From Phenylobacterium immobile (ATCC 35973) (GTDB lineage Bacteria; Pseudomonadota; Alphaproteobacteria; Caulobacterales; Caulobacteraceae), in NCBI RefSeq assembly GCF_001375595.1, contig NZ_CVJQ01000001.1:2693001-2757000 (forward strand): a stretch of 64,000 nucleotides of DNA, given 5' to 3'. The notes beneath the pieces were generated by a model. The model was given only the letters and a program-made list of their open reading frames with translations. It did no database searches and had not been told where the DNA came from. Below, in pieces: positions 34,477 to 43,064 of the stretch. Position 1 is the first letter of the stretch, and every line of letters begins with the position of its first letter. The position numbers and the translations under genes were made by a program.

Positions 34477-35172
34477 ATGCGCGTACTGCTGATCGAGGAC
34501 GACCGGGCGACGGCGCAGAGCATCGAGCTCATGCTGAAGTCGGACGGCTTCAACGTCTACACCACGGACATGGGTGAAGAAGGCGTCGATCTGGGCAAGA
34601 TCTACGACTACGACCTCATCCTGCTTGACCTGAACCTGCCCGACATGAGCGGCTTGGACGTCCTGCGCAACCTGCGCGTCGGCCGCATCGACACCCCGGT
34701 CATGATCCTCTCCGGCTCGGCCGAGATCGAGATGAAGGTGAAGACCTTCTCCGGCGGCGCCGACGACTACATGACCAAGCCGTTCCACAAGGACGAGCTG
34801 GTCGCCCGTGTCCACGCCGTGATCCGCCGATCCAAGGGCCACGCCCAATCCCTGATCCGCACCGGCGACATCACGGTCAATCTCGACGCCAAGACGGTCG
34901 AGGTGAACGGCCTGCGCGTGCATCTCACCGGCAAGGAATACCAGATGCTGGAGCTGCTCTCGCTCCGGAAGGGCACGACGCTGACCAAGGAGATGTTCCT
35001 CAACCATCTCTATGGCGGCATGGACGAGCCCGAGCTCAAGATCATCGACGTCTTCATCTGCAAGCTGCGCAAGAAGCTGGCCAGCGCCGCCGACGGCAAG
35101 CATCACATCGAGACTGTCTGGGGCCGCGGCTATGTCCTGCGCGACCCGCAAGAGATAGGCGTCGCCGCCTAA
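34477..35172 (+). CDS. ctrA: Cell-cycle response regulator CtrA
   Basis: 231 residues, the same length as Caulobacter crescentus CtrA. OmpR-type: receiver domain with phospho-acceptor Asp51 ([13 protein letters not shown]), Lys in [10 protein letters not shown], and a winged-helix domain containing [32 protein letters not shown] and [13 protein letters not shown], essentially the CtrA DNA-binding sequence. The C-terminus ends Val-Ala-Ala, the ClpXP degradation signal of CtrA. It controls chromosome replication and cell-cycle genes. The ATG at 34477 is preferred by homology. Confidence 0.97.
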   Translation: MRVLLIEDDRATAQSIELMLKSDGFNVYTTDMGEEGVDLGKIYDYDLILLDLNLPDMSGLDVLRNLRVGRIDTPVMILSGSAEIEMKVKTFSGGADDYMTKPFHKDELVARVHAVIRRSKGHAQSLIRTGDITVNLDAKTVEVNGLRVHLTGKEYQMLELLSLRKGTTLTKEMFLNHLYGGMDEPELKIIDVFICKLRKKLASAADGKHHIETVWGRGYVLRDPQEIGVAA

Positions 35173-35248
35173 AGCGCTCGCCCCGCTCCTCGCCACAAGT
35201 TAGAGTCCGGCGCGAAGCGGCCCAAGGGTCGCGCTCGGGGAGAACAGC

Positions 35249-37612
35249 GTGGGACGGCTTCTGGCGCTGATCGCGGCCCTTCTGATGGGGGGCCTGATCG
35301 CCTGGCGCGTTCAGACACCCCCCGAACCCGAGCCCGCCGACGCGCCCGCCCAGGTCTTTTCCGCGGCCCGCGCCTTTGCAGACGTCGCGGCCATAGCCCG
35401 CACACCGCACCCGACGGGCTCGGCGGCGAGCCTGCAGGTGCGGGACCACCTGCGCGCGCGCATGGCGGCGTTGGGCCTCTCGCCCCGCCTGCAGGACGCC
35501 ACCGGTGTCCGCGTCGCCGAAGGCCCCCGGACGATTGTCCGCGGCGCCGAAGTCCAGAACCTCATCGGCGTTCTGCCCGGTCGCGACCGTGACCGACCGG
35601 CGGTCGCCCTCCTGGCGCACTACGACAGCGCCCCAGGTTCGCCGGGGGCCGCCGATGACGCCGCCGGCGTCTCTGTGACTCTGGAGGTCGTTCGCGCCCT
35701 GAAGGCCCGAGGCGTTCCGGAACGCGACGTCGTCGTCCTGTTCACCGACGCCGAGGAGGTTGGCCTGCTTGGCGCCGAGGCCTTCTTCAGCCAGGACCCC
35801 TTGGCGCGGCGGATCGGCTTCGTCCTCAACATGGAGGCCCGCGGCGGCGGCGGCCGCGCCCTGATGTTCGAGACCGGCCGCGACGCCGGCGCCGACATCG
35901 ACCTCTTCGCCCGCGCCGCACGCGAACCTCAGGCGCTGTCCCTGACCAGCTACCTCTACGCGCGCATGCCCAACGACACCGACTTCACCCTGGCGCGCGA
36001 GGCCTCGATTCCCGGGTTCAACTACGCCTGGCTGGGTCGCGCCTTCGACTACCACTCACCGACTTCGACGCCCGCGAGGCTCGACCGGCACGCGCTTCAG
36101 GACATGGGCGGCCAGGTGCTGGCGGCCACCAGCGCCGTGGCCTTCCAGCCTGATCTGCCCAACCGCGCCCCCGACAAGGTCTATGGGCAGCTCTTCCGTA
36201 ACCTGATGATCGTCTATCCGCCGGCGGCGGGCTGGCTTGTGATCGGCCTGGCCGCCGGCCTGTTGGCGGTCGCTTACCTGCGCGGACGGAGGCTCGCGCC
36301 CATCGCTGGTCTCGAAATCGCCCGAGGCGCGGGGGCCCTTCTGTTCGCTGCTACTGGCGCCGCGGCGGTCCTCCACTTCGCGCGTCGCGCCTCCGGCGTC
36401 GGCTTCGGCTGGCTTGAACAACGCGCACTGCTCGCCCAGCCCGTGCGCTGGGAGGCCTGCTTGACGCTGCTAGGCATCGGCTTCCTCATTCTTGCCGCGG
36501 CGGAGCTCGCCCGCGGACGTCGCGCCGCCGTCGCCGTGCCGCTGTTGGCGGGGCTAGCCTCCTGCCTCTTCGGCGAGATGGATCGGCTGGGACTTGCGCT
36601 GGGCCTTGCGGCGGGGGTCATCGGCCTCATCGCCTACGGCCGGCCTGTATCCCGACCGGCCGGCTGGGCCGGCGTGCTGGCCGCCAGCCTCCTCGTCGCG
36701 GCGATCGTGCAGGGCGCGGCGCCGGCTGTCGCCCCCGTCCTGGCCTGGCCCCTGCTCCTAGCCTGCGCGGCTGCGGCCGCCACAGCGCTCAGCGCGCGCG
36801 AGCGGCGGCCGTATCTCTTGGTCCTCGGCCTCGCCGCAGGCCTCGGCCTGGGTTGGATCGCCGGAACCGCGCACCTCATTCACCTGGCCCTCGACGCACC
36901 TGAACTCCTCGCGATGTCAGTATGGATGTCGGCGGCGCTGATCTGGCCCCTGGCCCAGCCGGTGGAAGGCGCGCCGCCTGCCCGTCTGGTCGGCCCGCTG
37001 TTGCTGGCCGCGGGCCTGGCCGTCCTATTCGCCGTTCGTTTCGATCCGCCCTGGAGCACGCGTCACCCACAGGCCGTGGAAGTGGGCTACCGCATCGATC
37101 AGGACCGCGGCGCCGATTGGTGGACCGCCGACGTGCGCACGCCCTGGACGGACGCTGTCATGGGCGCAGACGGCGGCGCCATAGCCCCTGAAGACCACTG
37201 GAGCGCCGGCTCGCCCGGCTTTGCGGCGCCGGCCTCGCGCCGCGAGACTCAAACCGTCGCGCTTCTTCAGGAGGCCGGCGCTCTGTCGATCATGGCGCCT
37301 GCACGAACCTTTCGCGTCGACGTGAAACCCAGCCGGCCGGCCCGTCTGGTCGGCGCCAGCGGCCGCGCGCTGAACGTAAGCCTACGGCCGGGCGCCTGGA
37401 CGAGCGTGATCTGGACCGCACCGCCGGCCGGCGGCTTGACCCTGCGGTTCCGCGGCGAAGGCGGGCGCGCCGCCGGACCGATGGAGGTCCGCTTTGCTGC
37501 GCGCTTCGACGGCATGCCCGATGCTGCGCGGCCCCCGATGCCTGGGCGCCTGATGGCCTTTCACGAGAGCGGGACAACCGAGGTCGTCGGGACCTATCGG
37601 GCGGCTTGGTAG
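35249..37612 (+). CDS. Membrane M28-family metallopeptidase (ERMP1-like)
   Basis: 787 residues. N-terminal membrane anchor (about 1-20), then an M28 aminopeptidase domain (about 40-310). Zinc ligands are visible: His124 (LLAHYDSAPGS), Asp136 (GAADDAAGV), Glu169-Glu170 (FTDAEEVGLLGA), Glu196 (LNMEARGGGG) and His269 (DYHSPTSTP). The second half has about eight to nine membrane segments and a C-terminal soluble beta-rich domain (about 600-787). Layout is like eukaryotic ER metallopeptidase 1. The peptidase domain should face the periplasm. The start is GTG. Confidence 0.87.
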   Translation: MGRLLALIAALLMGGLIAWRVQTPPEPEPADAPAQVFSAARAFADVAAIARTPHPTGSAASLQVRDHLRARMAALGLSPRLQDATGVRVAEGPRTIVRGAEVQNLIGVLPGRDRDRPAVALLAHYDSAPGSPGAADDAAGVSVTLEVVRALKARGVPERDVVVLFTDAEEVGLLGAEAFFSQDPLARRIGFVLNMEARGGGGRALMFETGRDAGADIDLFARAAREPQALSLTSYLYARMPNDTDFTLAREASIPGFNYAWLGRAFDYHSPTSTPARLDRHALQDMGGQVLAATSAVAFQPDLPNRAPDKVYGQLFRNLMIVYPPAAGWLVIGLAAGLLAVAYLRGRRLAPIAGLEIARGAGALLFAATGAAAVLHFARRASGVGFGWLEQRALLAQPVRWEACLTLLGIGFLILAAAELARGRRAAVAVPLLAGLASCLFGEMDRLGLALGLAAGVIGLIAYGRPVSRPAGWAGVLAASLLVAAIVQGAAPAVAPVLAWPLLLACAAAAATALSARERRPYLLVLGLAAGLGLGWIAGTAHLIHLALDAPELLAMSVWMSAALIWPLAQPVEGAPPARLVGPLLLAAGLAVLFAVRFDPPWSTRHPQAVEVGYRIDQDRGADWWTADVRTPWTDAVMGADGGAIAPEDHWSAGSPGFAAPASRRETQTVALLQEAGALSIMAPARTFRVDVKPSRPARLVGASGRALNVSLRPGAWTSVIWTAPPAGGLTLRFRGEGGRAAGPMEVRFAARFDGMPDAARPPMPGRLMAFHESGTTEVVGTYRAAW

Positions 37613-37641
37613 CCGCCGGCAAACCGGGCTAACATCTCGGC

Positions 37642-37989
37642 ATGAGCGACGTCACCCTCTACCACAACCCCAACTGCAGCACGTCCCGCAACACCCTGGC
37701 GCTGCTGCGCGAAAAGGGCGTCGAGCCGACGGTGGTCAAATATCTCGAGACCGGTTGGACGCGTCCCCAGCTCGAAGGATTCCTGGCGGCGATGGGCGGC
37801 GCATCGGCCAAGGCGATCCTCCGCACCAAGGAGGCGCGCGCCAAGGAGCTCGGTCTGGCCCAAGCGTCTGACGAGAAGATCCTCAACGCCATGGTCAAGG
37901 AGCCGATCCTCGTCGAGCGACCCATCGTCGTTACGGCGAAAGGAACCGTTGTGGCGCGGCCCATCGAGAAGGCGCTCGACGTTCTCTGA
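37642..37989 (+). CDS. arsC: Arsenate reductase, glutaredoxin-dependent ArsC family
   Basis: 115 residues. Thioredoxin-like fold with the active-site loop NPNCSTSRNTL (Cys12), and LETGWTRPQLEGFL, ILRTKEARAKELGL and EPILVERPIVV with the arginine that holds arsenate. It reduces arsenate to arsenite using glutathione and glutaredoxin. The family also includes Spx/YffB-like proteins, but the retained RP motif favours ArsC. Its stop overlaps the ATG of the methyltransferase by one base. Confidence 0.88.
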   Translation: MSDVTLYHNPNCSTSRNTLALLREKGVEPTVVKYLETGWTRPQLEGFLAAMGGASAKAILRTKEARAKELGLAQASDEKILNAMVKEPILVERPIVVTAKGTVVARPIEKALDVL

Positions 37990-38837
37990 TGGGCGGACCA
38001 CCGCCGCCCGCCAAGCCCCGTCCCAGCGACGCGACCATCGTCGCCAGCCGCTTGAAGCAGGCCGCCTCGAGCTGGACGGAAGTCCCTTCTCAGCAAGAGC
38101 TCAACGAGATGCTTCGGCTGCTTGGTCGGTGGCGCTCCCGGCTGCTGGCGCGCACCTTCGTCGCCCACCAAGGCGCTCGCATATGGTCCGGACCCTTCGC
38201 CGGCATGGACTATGTGAGCGAAGCGACCGAGGGCGCGCTGATCCCGCGCCTGATCGGCACCTATGAATCCGAGCTGCACCCGCACATCGCCGCCTTCGCC
38301 GCGCAGGGCGTCGACTGCGTGATCGATGTCGGCTGCGCCGAGGGGTACTACGCCGTCGGCCTGGCGCGGATGATGCCGGCCGCCCAGATCTACGCCTATG
38401 ACATCGACCCCAAGGCGCGCGTCGCATGCGAGGGCCTCGCCGCCAAGAACGACGTCAGCGCCCGCGTCCATGTGGGCGGCGAGTTCGCGCCCGACGGCTT
38501 CGAAGCCTTCGCGGGCCGCTCAGTCCTGGTGATGGTGGACGCCGAGGGCGCGGAGGACGTAATCCTGCAGCCCGACCTGAGCCCTGCCCTCGCCGGCATG
38601 CGGATCATTGTCGAGACCCATGACCTCTACAACGCCGGCGTGATGGATCGCCTGATCCAGCGCTTCGCGGCGACCCATGACATCCTGCGCGTCGACCAGC
38701 AGCCCAAGACCTTCGATCCACCCGCCTGGCTGGGCGACCTGGCCCATCTCGATCAGCTGCTGGCGGTCTGGGAGTGGCGGGCGCGGCCGACGCCCTGGCT
38801 GGTGATGACGCCCCGATCGGGATCCAGCGCGGCGTGA
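37989..38837 (+). CDS. SAM-dependent methyltransferase, class I-like
   Basis: 282 residues. SAM-binding motif I VIDVGCAEGYYAVGLARMMP (about 114-133), acidic loop YAYDIDPKARVACE, and VLVMVDAEGAEDVILQ, a strand 4 pattern also seen in FkbM-type methyltransferases. N-terminal helical region of about 75 residues. Acceptor unknown. It overlaps arsC upstream and chrA downstream, so all three are probably one transcript. It does not show the cysteine set of ArsM arsenite methyltransferases. Confidence 0.75.
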   Translation: MGGPPPPAKPRPSDATIVASRLKQAASSWTEVPSQQELNEMLRLLGRWRSRLLARTFVAHQGARIWSGPFAGMDYVSEATEGALIPRLIGTYESELHPHIAAFAAQGVDCVIDVGCAEGYYAVGLARMMPAAQIYAYDIDPKARVACEGLAAKNDVSARVHVGGEFAPDGFEAFAGRSVLVMVDAEGAEDVILQPDLSPALAGMRIIVETHDLYNAGVMDRLIQRFAATHDILRVDQQPKTFDPPAWLGDLAHLDQLLAVWEWRARPTPWLVMTPRSGSSAA

Positions 38838-40018
38838 CAAAGGACGGCGGCGGACCACGCTCGATCTTCCTGATGTTCCTGCGGATCGGCCTGAGCGCCT
38901 TCGGAACCGGCGAGGCGCAGGTCGCGCGGCTGCGCCGCGCGCTCGTCGATGAGCGCGCGTGGATCACCTCGGAAGGCTTCGCCGAAATCGCCGTCGTGGC
39001 GAACCTGCTTCCGGGAGGGGCCGGCCTGCAGATCGCCCTCGCGGCAGGCCGCGAACGCGGCGGAACGGCAGGCGGCCTCGCCGCAGGCCTGGGCTACCTC
39101 GCCCCCGCCGCCCTCCTCGCCATCGTCTTGGGCGCCGGCTGGAGCCGCCTCGCAGGCCTGGTCGACGGCGCCTGGATCCACGGCGCCAAGGCCGCCGGCG
39201 CCGCCGTCGTCCTGCAGACGATCCTGACCATGGGCCGACGGATGGTCCGGGGGCCAATCCGCATCGGCATCGCTGCTGGAGCGGGCGTCGGGCTGGTGCT
39301 GACCACCGGCCCTGGAGCTCAGATGGCTGCTCTCGCCGTCGGCGCGATGTTTGGCTGCGCGCTGCTACGGGACGAAGCGCCAGCGAGCAGCCGACCGTCG
39401 GCCTTTGTCACGCGCGCCGTCCTGGGGGGCGTCGCGGCCTTCGCCCTGCTTCTTGCGGGCTTGCCGATCGCCGCAGGCCTGCTGAATAGCCCCGAACTCG
39501 GCCTGGTGGGCGCCGCCTTCCGCGCCGGCGGATTCGCGGTCGCCGACGGCCGCATGATCCTGCCGCTGATCGAGGCCGAAACCCACGGCCGAGGCTGGCT
39601 GAGCACGGACGCGGCCACCGCAGGCTTCGGCCTGATCAGCGCCCTGCCCGGACCGGCCCTGGCCTATGCCGGGTTTGTCGGCGCCGCCCAGGACTACGTC
39701 GCCTGGGGGTGGCCAGGCGGACTGCTCGCCCTTGCCGCGGCGACGGCGCCGGCCTTGCTCCTGGCTCAGGCGGCCGCCCCAATCCGCGCAACGCTGGCCG
39801 CCTCACGCGAGGCGACGGCCGCTATGGCGGGACTCGGCGCGACAGCTGTCGGCGTGATGTCCGCCTTCCTGTGGCGCACCATGCTGCCCGCCGCGATCAG
39901 CCGGCCGTCGGACTGGGCGCTGGTCGGCGCGGCCTGGATATTCCTCAGCATCGCGCGACTCCCGGCCTGGGCGACGGTTCTCGGCTTCGCCATGGCGACC
40001 GCGATCTTCCGTCGCTGA
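38834..40018 (+). CDS. chrA: Chromate transporter ChrA (CHR family, two-domain)
   Basis: 394 residues, two homologous CHR halves with about 10-12 membrane segments. The first half has FLRIGLSAFGTGEAQVARLRRALVDERAWI and NLLPGGAGLQIALAAG; the second has FRAGGFAVADGRMILPLIEAE and LPGPALAYAGFVG. These are the CHR motifs for chromate efflux. The GTG at 38834 is chosen because it overlaps the upstream stop (GTGA) and fits the family start; an in-frame ATG at 38774 lies inside the methyltransferase gene. Physiological anion not certain. Confidence 0.9.
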   Translation: MTKDGGGPRSIFLMFLRIGLSAFGTGEAQVARLRRALVDERAWITSEGFAEIAVVANLLPGGAGLQIALAAGRERGGTAGGLAAGLGYLAPAALLAIVLGAGWSRLAGLVDGAWIHGAKAAGAAVVLQTILTMGRRMVRGPIRIGIAAGAGVGLVLTTGPGAQMAALAVGAMFGCALLRDEAPASSRPSAFVTRAVLGGVAAFALLLAGLPIAAGLLNSPELGLVGAAFRAGGFAVADGRMILPLIEAETHGRGWLSTDAATAGFGLISALPGPALAYAGFVGAAQDYVAWGWPGGLLALAAATAPALLLAQAAAPIRATLAASREATAAMAGLGATAVGVMSAFLWRTMLPAAISRPSDWALVGAAWIFLSIARLPAWATVLGFAMATAIFRR

Positions 40019-40022
40019 TGGC

Positions 40023-40946
40023 CTAGGCCTGGGCGAGGCCCCGCTGCTCAGGCATCGAGGGCCAGCGCAGCTTCGGCATCTTCGGCAGCCGGAAAGTCCA
40101 ACGCGAGGGCGTTGGGATGCAGGCTTCCAGCGCGGCCAGCAAAGCCTCGGGCGGGCCGTCGTTGAGAAAATGATTAGCGCCAGCCGCGCGGATCACCCGG
40201 ATCGGTCGACGTTGACCGGCGTCGCGCGCCAGTCGCTCGGCGGCCTCCAGCGGGGCGAAATCATCCTTGTCGCCGTGGATCATCGACACCGGGATATCCA
40301 ACCGCCTGAGGGCTAGCTTAGCGCGATCCAGTTGCCGGTTCTGACCTGACACCTCCAGCACCGCGCACCGCAGGTCGCGCGGGATCAGCTTCAGCGCCCG
40401 GCCGCCCATGTCGAGAAGCCAACGCGCCGTCGGACCGGCCTCGCCGAAATAGCCGGACAGCAGGACGAGGCTGTCCACCCGGCCCGGATTGGCCTCGGCC
40501 ATCAGAGCGGCGATCGCGGCGCCGTAGCTCTGCCCGACCAACATGACCTTCTGTCCTGGCTGGGCCTGAAGCGCCGGCGCCAACGCCTCGGCCTGAATGG
40601 CGATGTCGGTCACCGGTATGGCGGGCTCTGACAAGCCGTAGCCCGGCCGGTCGATGACCAGCATCTCGCGGCTAGGCGCCACGGCGGCGAGCGTCTCGGC
40701 CCAGTACTCCGCCCAGGACGGCGCGCCGGTCACCACGACGACCTTCCAGTCGGCGACCTCCGAACGGGGCGTCTCCAACGCCGAAATACGCCACCCATGG
40801 CCACCCCCCGCCGTGAAGCTGGTGCGGCGTACGATGCTGTCAGGATAGTCCTTGTCCGTCGGGGCATGCTCGGAACGACCGGACGCTGCGCACTCCACAC
40901 AGGCCCACCCGATTTGAAGTATCCCCTTGGGGCGTCTGCGCGCCAC
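40023..40946 (-). CDS. Alpha/beta hydrolase
   Basis: 307 residues. Nucleophile elbow VGQSYGAAIAALMA, acid in IHGDKDDFAPLEAA and base in AGANHFLNDGPPEAL; DRPGYGLSEP is also typical. The oxyanion region reads VVTGAPSWAEYW. The start is placed at GTG 40946 because AGGAG lies eight bases upstream; an in-frame ATG at 41015 would add 23 residues with no ribosome-binding site. Substrate unknown. Divergent from the kinase gene. Confidence 0.8.
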   Translation of the reverse strand: MARRRPKGILQIGWACVECAASGRSEHAPTDKDYPDSIVRRTSFTAGGGHGWRISALETPRSEVADWKVVVVTGAPSWAEYWAETLAAVAPSREMLVIDRPGYGLSEPAIPVTDIAIQAEALAPALQAQPGQKVMLVGQSYGAAIAALMAEANPGRVDSLVLLSGYFGEAGPTARWLLDMGGRALKLIPRDLRCAVLEVSGQNRQLDRAKLALRRLDIPVSMIHGDKDDFAPLEAAERLARDAGQRRPIRVIRAAGANHFLNDGPPEALLAALEACIPTPSRWTFRLPKMPKLRWPSMPEQRGLAQA

Positions 40947-41087
40947 GTTCACAACTCCTGGCGAAGCTTCTTGGATACCGGAAACGCGCGAGCCGGCTCC
41001 GGGTTCGCACGCCATTCCCCACGATGATCCGTCGGGCGAGGCTGCGACGCGCGTGAGGCGAAGCCGCGGGTTAGGCGTTGTCTGGTC

Positions 41088-42107
41088 ATGACCCAGGACA
41101 GCCGCGCTCTAACCGATCCTCGCATGGCCGAGCTGATCATCGATCACGCTCGCGACTACGCCATCTTCACCATGGAGCTGGACGGCCGGATCACCAGCTG
41201 GAGCCCAGGCGCCGAGCGGATCACGGGCTATGGTCTGGACGAGGCCATCGGCATGAATTTCGAGGCGCTGTTCACCGCCTCCGATCGCTCGACCGGTCAG
41301 GCCCAGCTCGAGCTCGACAAGGCCTGGCGAAACGGGCACGCCGAAGACACCCGTTGGCACCTGCGCAAGAACGGCGAACGCTTCTGGGCCAATGGCGTCA
41401 CCTCGCCGCTGGTCGACGGCGACCTCAACCGCCTGGTCAAGGTGATGCGAGACGAGACCCGCAACCGACTGGCCGACGAACAGCGGATCCTTCTGCTGAA
41501 CGAGCTGAACCACCGGATCAACAACACCCTGGTCACGGTGCAGTCCCTGGTTGAACAGACGCTTCGGGCGTCCGACACCGACCGCCGAGTCCGGGAAGAT
41601 CTGACGGCGCGGCTCATGGCCCTGGCCGACGCCCACAAGCTGCTCGTCGATCAGAACTGGGCCGGCGCCGACATGCGCGCCATCGTTGAAAAGGCCCTGC
41701 GCCCCTATGAGACCGCCGACAACCGGCGGCTGCGCACTGACGGGCCGAACGTCCGGCTGAGCCCGCAGCAGGCGGTCACCATGGCGCTCGTCCTGCACGA
41801 AATGACGACGAACGCCGTCAAGTATGGCGCGCTGTCGACGCCAGACGGCTACGTCGAGACCGCCTGGAATCTGCACTATGACGAGGACGGCGCCCGCCAC
41901 ATGACCTTCCTGTGGGAAGAAAAGGGCGGGCCCACCGTCGCCCCGCCGCAACGCCGCGGCTTCGGCACGCGGCTCATTGCGCGCAGCCTTGGCGACGACA
42001 TGGGCGGCAAGGCTGAGATCGAATACGCGCCACAGGGCGTGCGCTGCAGCGTGCGCCTGCCGCTGATCACCCAGCCGGAGATCGGCATGATGGATCAGCC
42101 GACCTGA
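41088..42107 (+). CDS. PAS-domain HWE-family sensor histidine kinase
   Basis: 339 residues. PAS domain (about 15-120, ITSWSPGAERITGYGLDEAIG). A histidine-kinase module follows with phospho-acceptor His142 in LLNELNHRINNTLVTVQSL, ATP-binding VLHEMTTNAVKYGALS, and the FLWEEKGGP and RGFGTRLIARSL segments that define the HWE family. No response regulator is adjacent, so the partner is unknown; in alphaproteobacteria such kinases often feed the general stress response. No membrane segment, so it is cytoplasmic. Confidence 0.9.
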   Translation: MTQDSRALTDPRMAELIIDHARDYAIFTMELDGRITSWSPGAERITGYGLDEAIGMNFEALFTASDRSTGQAQLELDKAWRNGHAEDTRWHLRKNGERFWANGVTSPLVDGDLNRLVKVMRDETRNRLADEQRILLLNELNHRINNTLVTVQSLVEQTLRASDTDRRVREDLTARLMALADAHKLLVDQNWAGADMRAIVEKALRPYETADNRRLRTDGPNVRLSPQQAVTMALVLHEMTTNAVKYGALSTPDGYVETAWNLHYDEDGARHMTFLWEEKGGPTVAPPQRRGFGTRLIARSLGDDMGGKAEIEYAPQGVRCSVRLPLITQPEIGMMDQPT

Positions 42108-42114
42108 ACGACGC

Positions 42115-42858
42115 TCAGGCGCGGGCGAGCGTCATCATATAGTTGACCGCCACGTCGCCGGACTGGCTCCAGCGGCCGGTCAGCGGATCGTAGGAGACGC
42201 CGAAGGGCCCCTCGATCGCCAGGGCCAGGCCGTCGACGAAGCCGGTCACTTCCTCAGGCTTGAGGAACCGGTTCCAGTCGTGCGTGCCGATGGGTAGCCA
42301 GCGCAAGACATACTCCGCGCCGATCTTGGCGAGCGCAAAGGCCTTCAGGGTCTTGTTCAAGGTGGCGACGATCATGATCCCGCCCGGCGCCAGTAGGGCG
42401 GCGCAATCGCGCAGGAAGGCGCGCGGATCGGCCACGTGCTCGATCACCTCCATATTGAGGATCACGTCGAAGGCCGGCTCGCCGGCGGCCAGCAGCGACT
42501 CCGCCGTCGTGCAGCGGTAGTCGATGGAAATCCCCTGCGCCTCGGCGTGGGCGCTGGCGACCGCTATGTTGCGTTCCGAGGCGTCGACCGAGACCACGGT
42601 GAAGCCCAGCCTGGACATGGGTTCCGACAGCAGGCCGCCGCCGCAGCCGATATCCAGCAGGCGCAGGCCCGCGAACGGCGCGCGCGCCTTCGGGTCGCGC
42701 CCGAACCTCAGCAGGGCCTGGTCGCGGATGAAGCCCAGTCGCACCGGATTAAACCGATGAAGGGGCGCGAACTTGCCCGTGGGATCCCACCACTCCGCGG
42801 CGATGCGGGAGAAGCGTTCGACCTCGGCGGGATCGATGGAGGAGGCGGGTTCGGCCAT
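42115..42858 (-). CDS. ubiG: Ubiquinone biosynthesis O-methyltransferase UbiG
   Basis: 247 residues. SAM-dependent methyltransferase for two O-methylation steps of ubiquinone synthesis. [30 protein letters not shown] is a UbiG signature, followed by motif [20 protein letters not shown] and [12 protein letters not shown], and the C-terminal [14 protein letters not shown]. The ATG at 42858 fits the family start; the frame stays open upstream to 42972 but adds unrelated sequence. Divergent from lysC. Confidence 0.95.
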   Translation of the reverse strand: MAEPASSIDPAEVERFSRIAAEWWDPTGKFAPLHRFNPVRLGFIRDQALLRFGRDPKARAPFAGLRLLDIGCGGGLLSEPMSRLGFTVVSVDASERNIAVASAHAEAQGISIDYRCTTAESLLAAGEPAFDVILNMEVIEHVADPRAFLRDCAALLAPGGIMIVATLNKTLKAFALAKIGAEYVLRWLPIGTHDWNRFLKPEEVTGFVDGLALAIEGPFGVSYDPLTGRWSQSGDVAVNYMMTLARA

Positions 42859-42973
42859 GGAGGGTTGATAGCCCGCGCGCGATCCGTTGCGAAGCGCCGT
42901 CCGCCCCTGCGGACCCCCGCGGATGGGGCGGCGTCGCCTGGTCCGGATAAAAAAGGGGTCCATCGTGAACATT

Positions 42974-43025
42974 TAGAGCATGACGGGCGCTTCAACCGGC
43001 TTCCACTTGAAGCTGTCACGCTCTA
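42974..43025. repeat. Interspersed palindromic element between ubiG and lysC
   Basis: A 52-base imperfect palindrome: outer arms TAGAGCATGAC / GTCACGCTCTA (one G-T type mismatch), inner arms GCTTCAA / TTGAAGC, and a short loop with ACCGGCTTCC. It resembles the widespread AGAGCATGA...TCATGCTC extragenic palindromes of alphaproteobacteria. It sits 40 bases before the lysC start, so in RNA it would be a leader hairpin. No gene lies in 42859-43064. Confidence 0.65.
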
Positions 43026-43064
43026 GAAGGCGCCCTCTTGCTTCAAGGGGGTTCAGCGCGTCTC

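Noticed and set aside
40947-41087. A general-stress (EcfG-type) promoter before the HWE kinase
   Set aside because: GGAAAC and a GTT occur at about the right spacing but the match to GGAAC-N16/17-CGTT is imperfect, so it is not listed as a feature.
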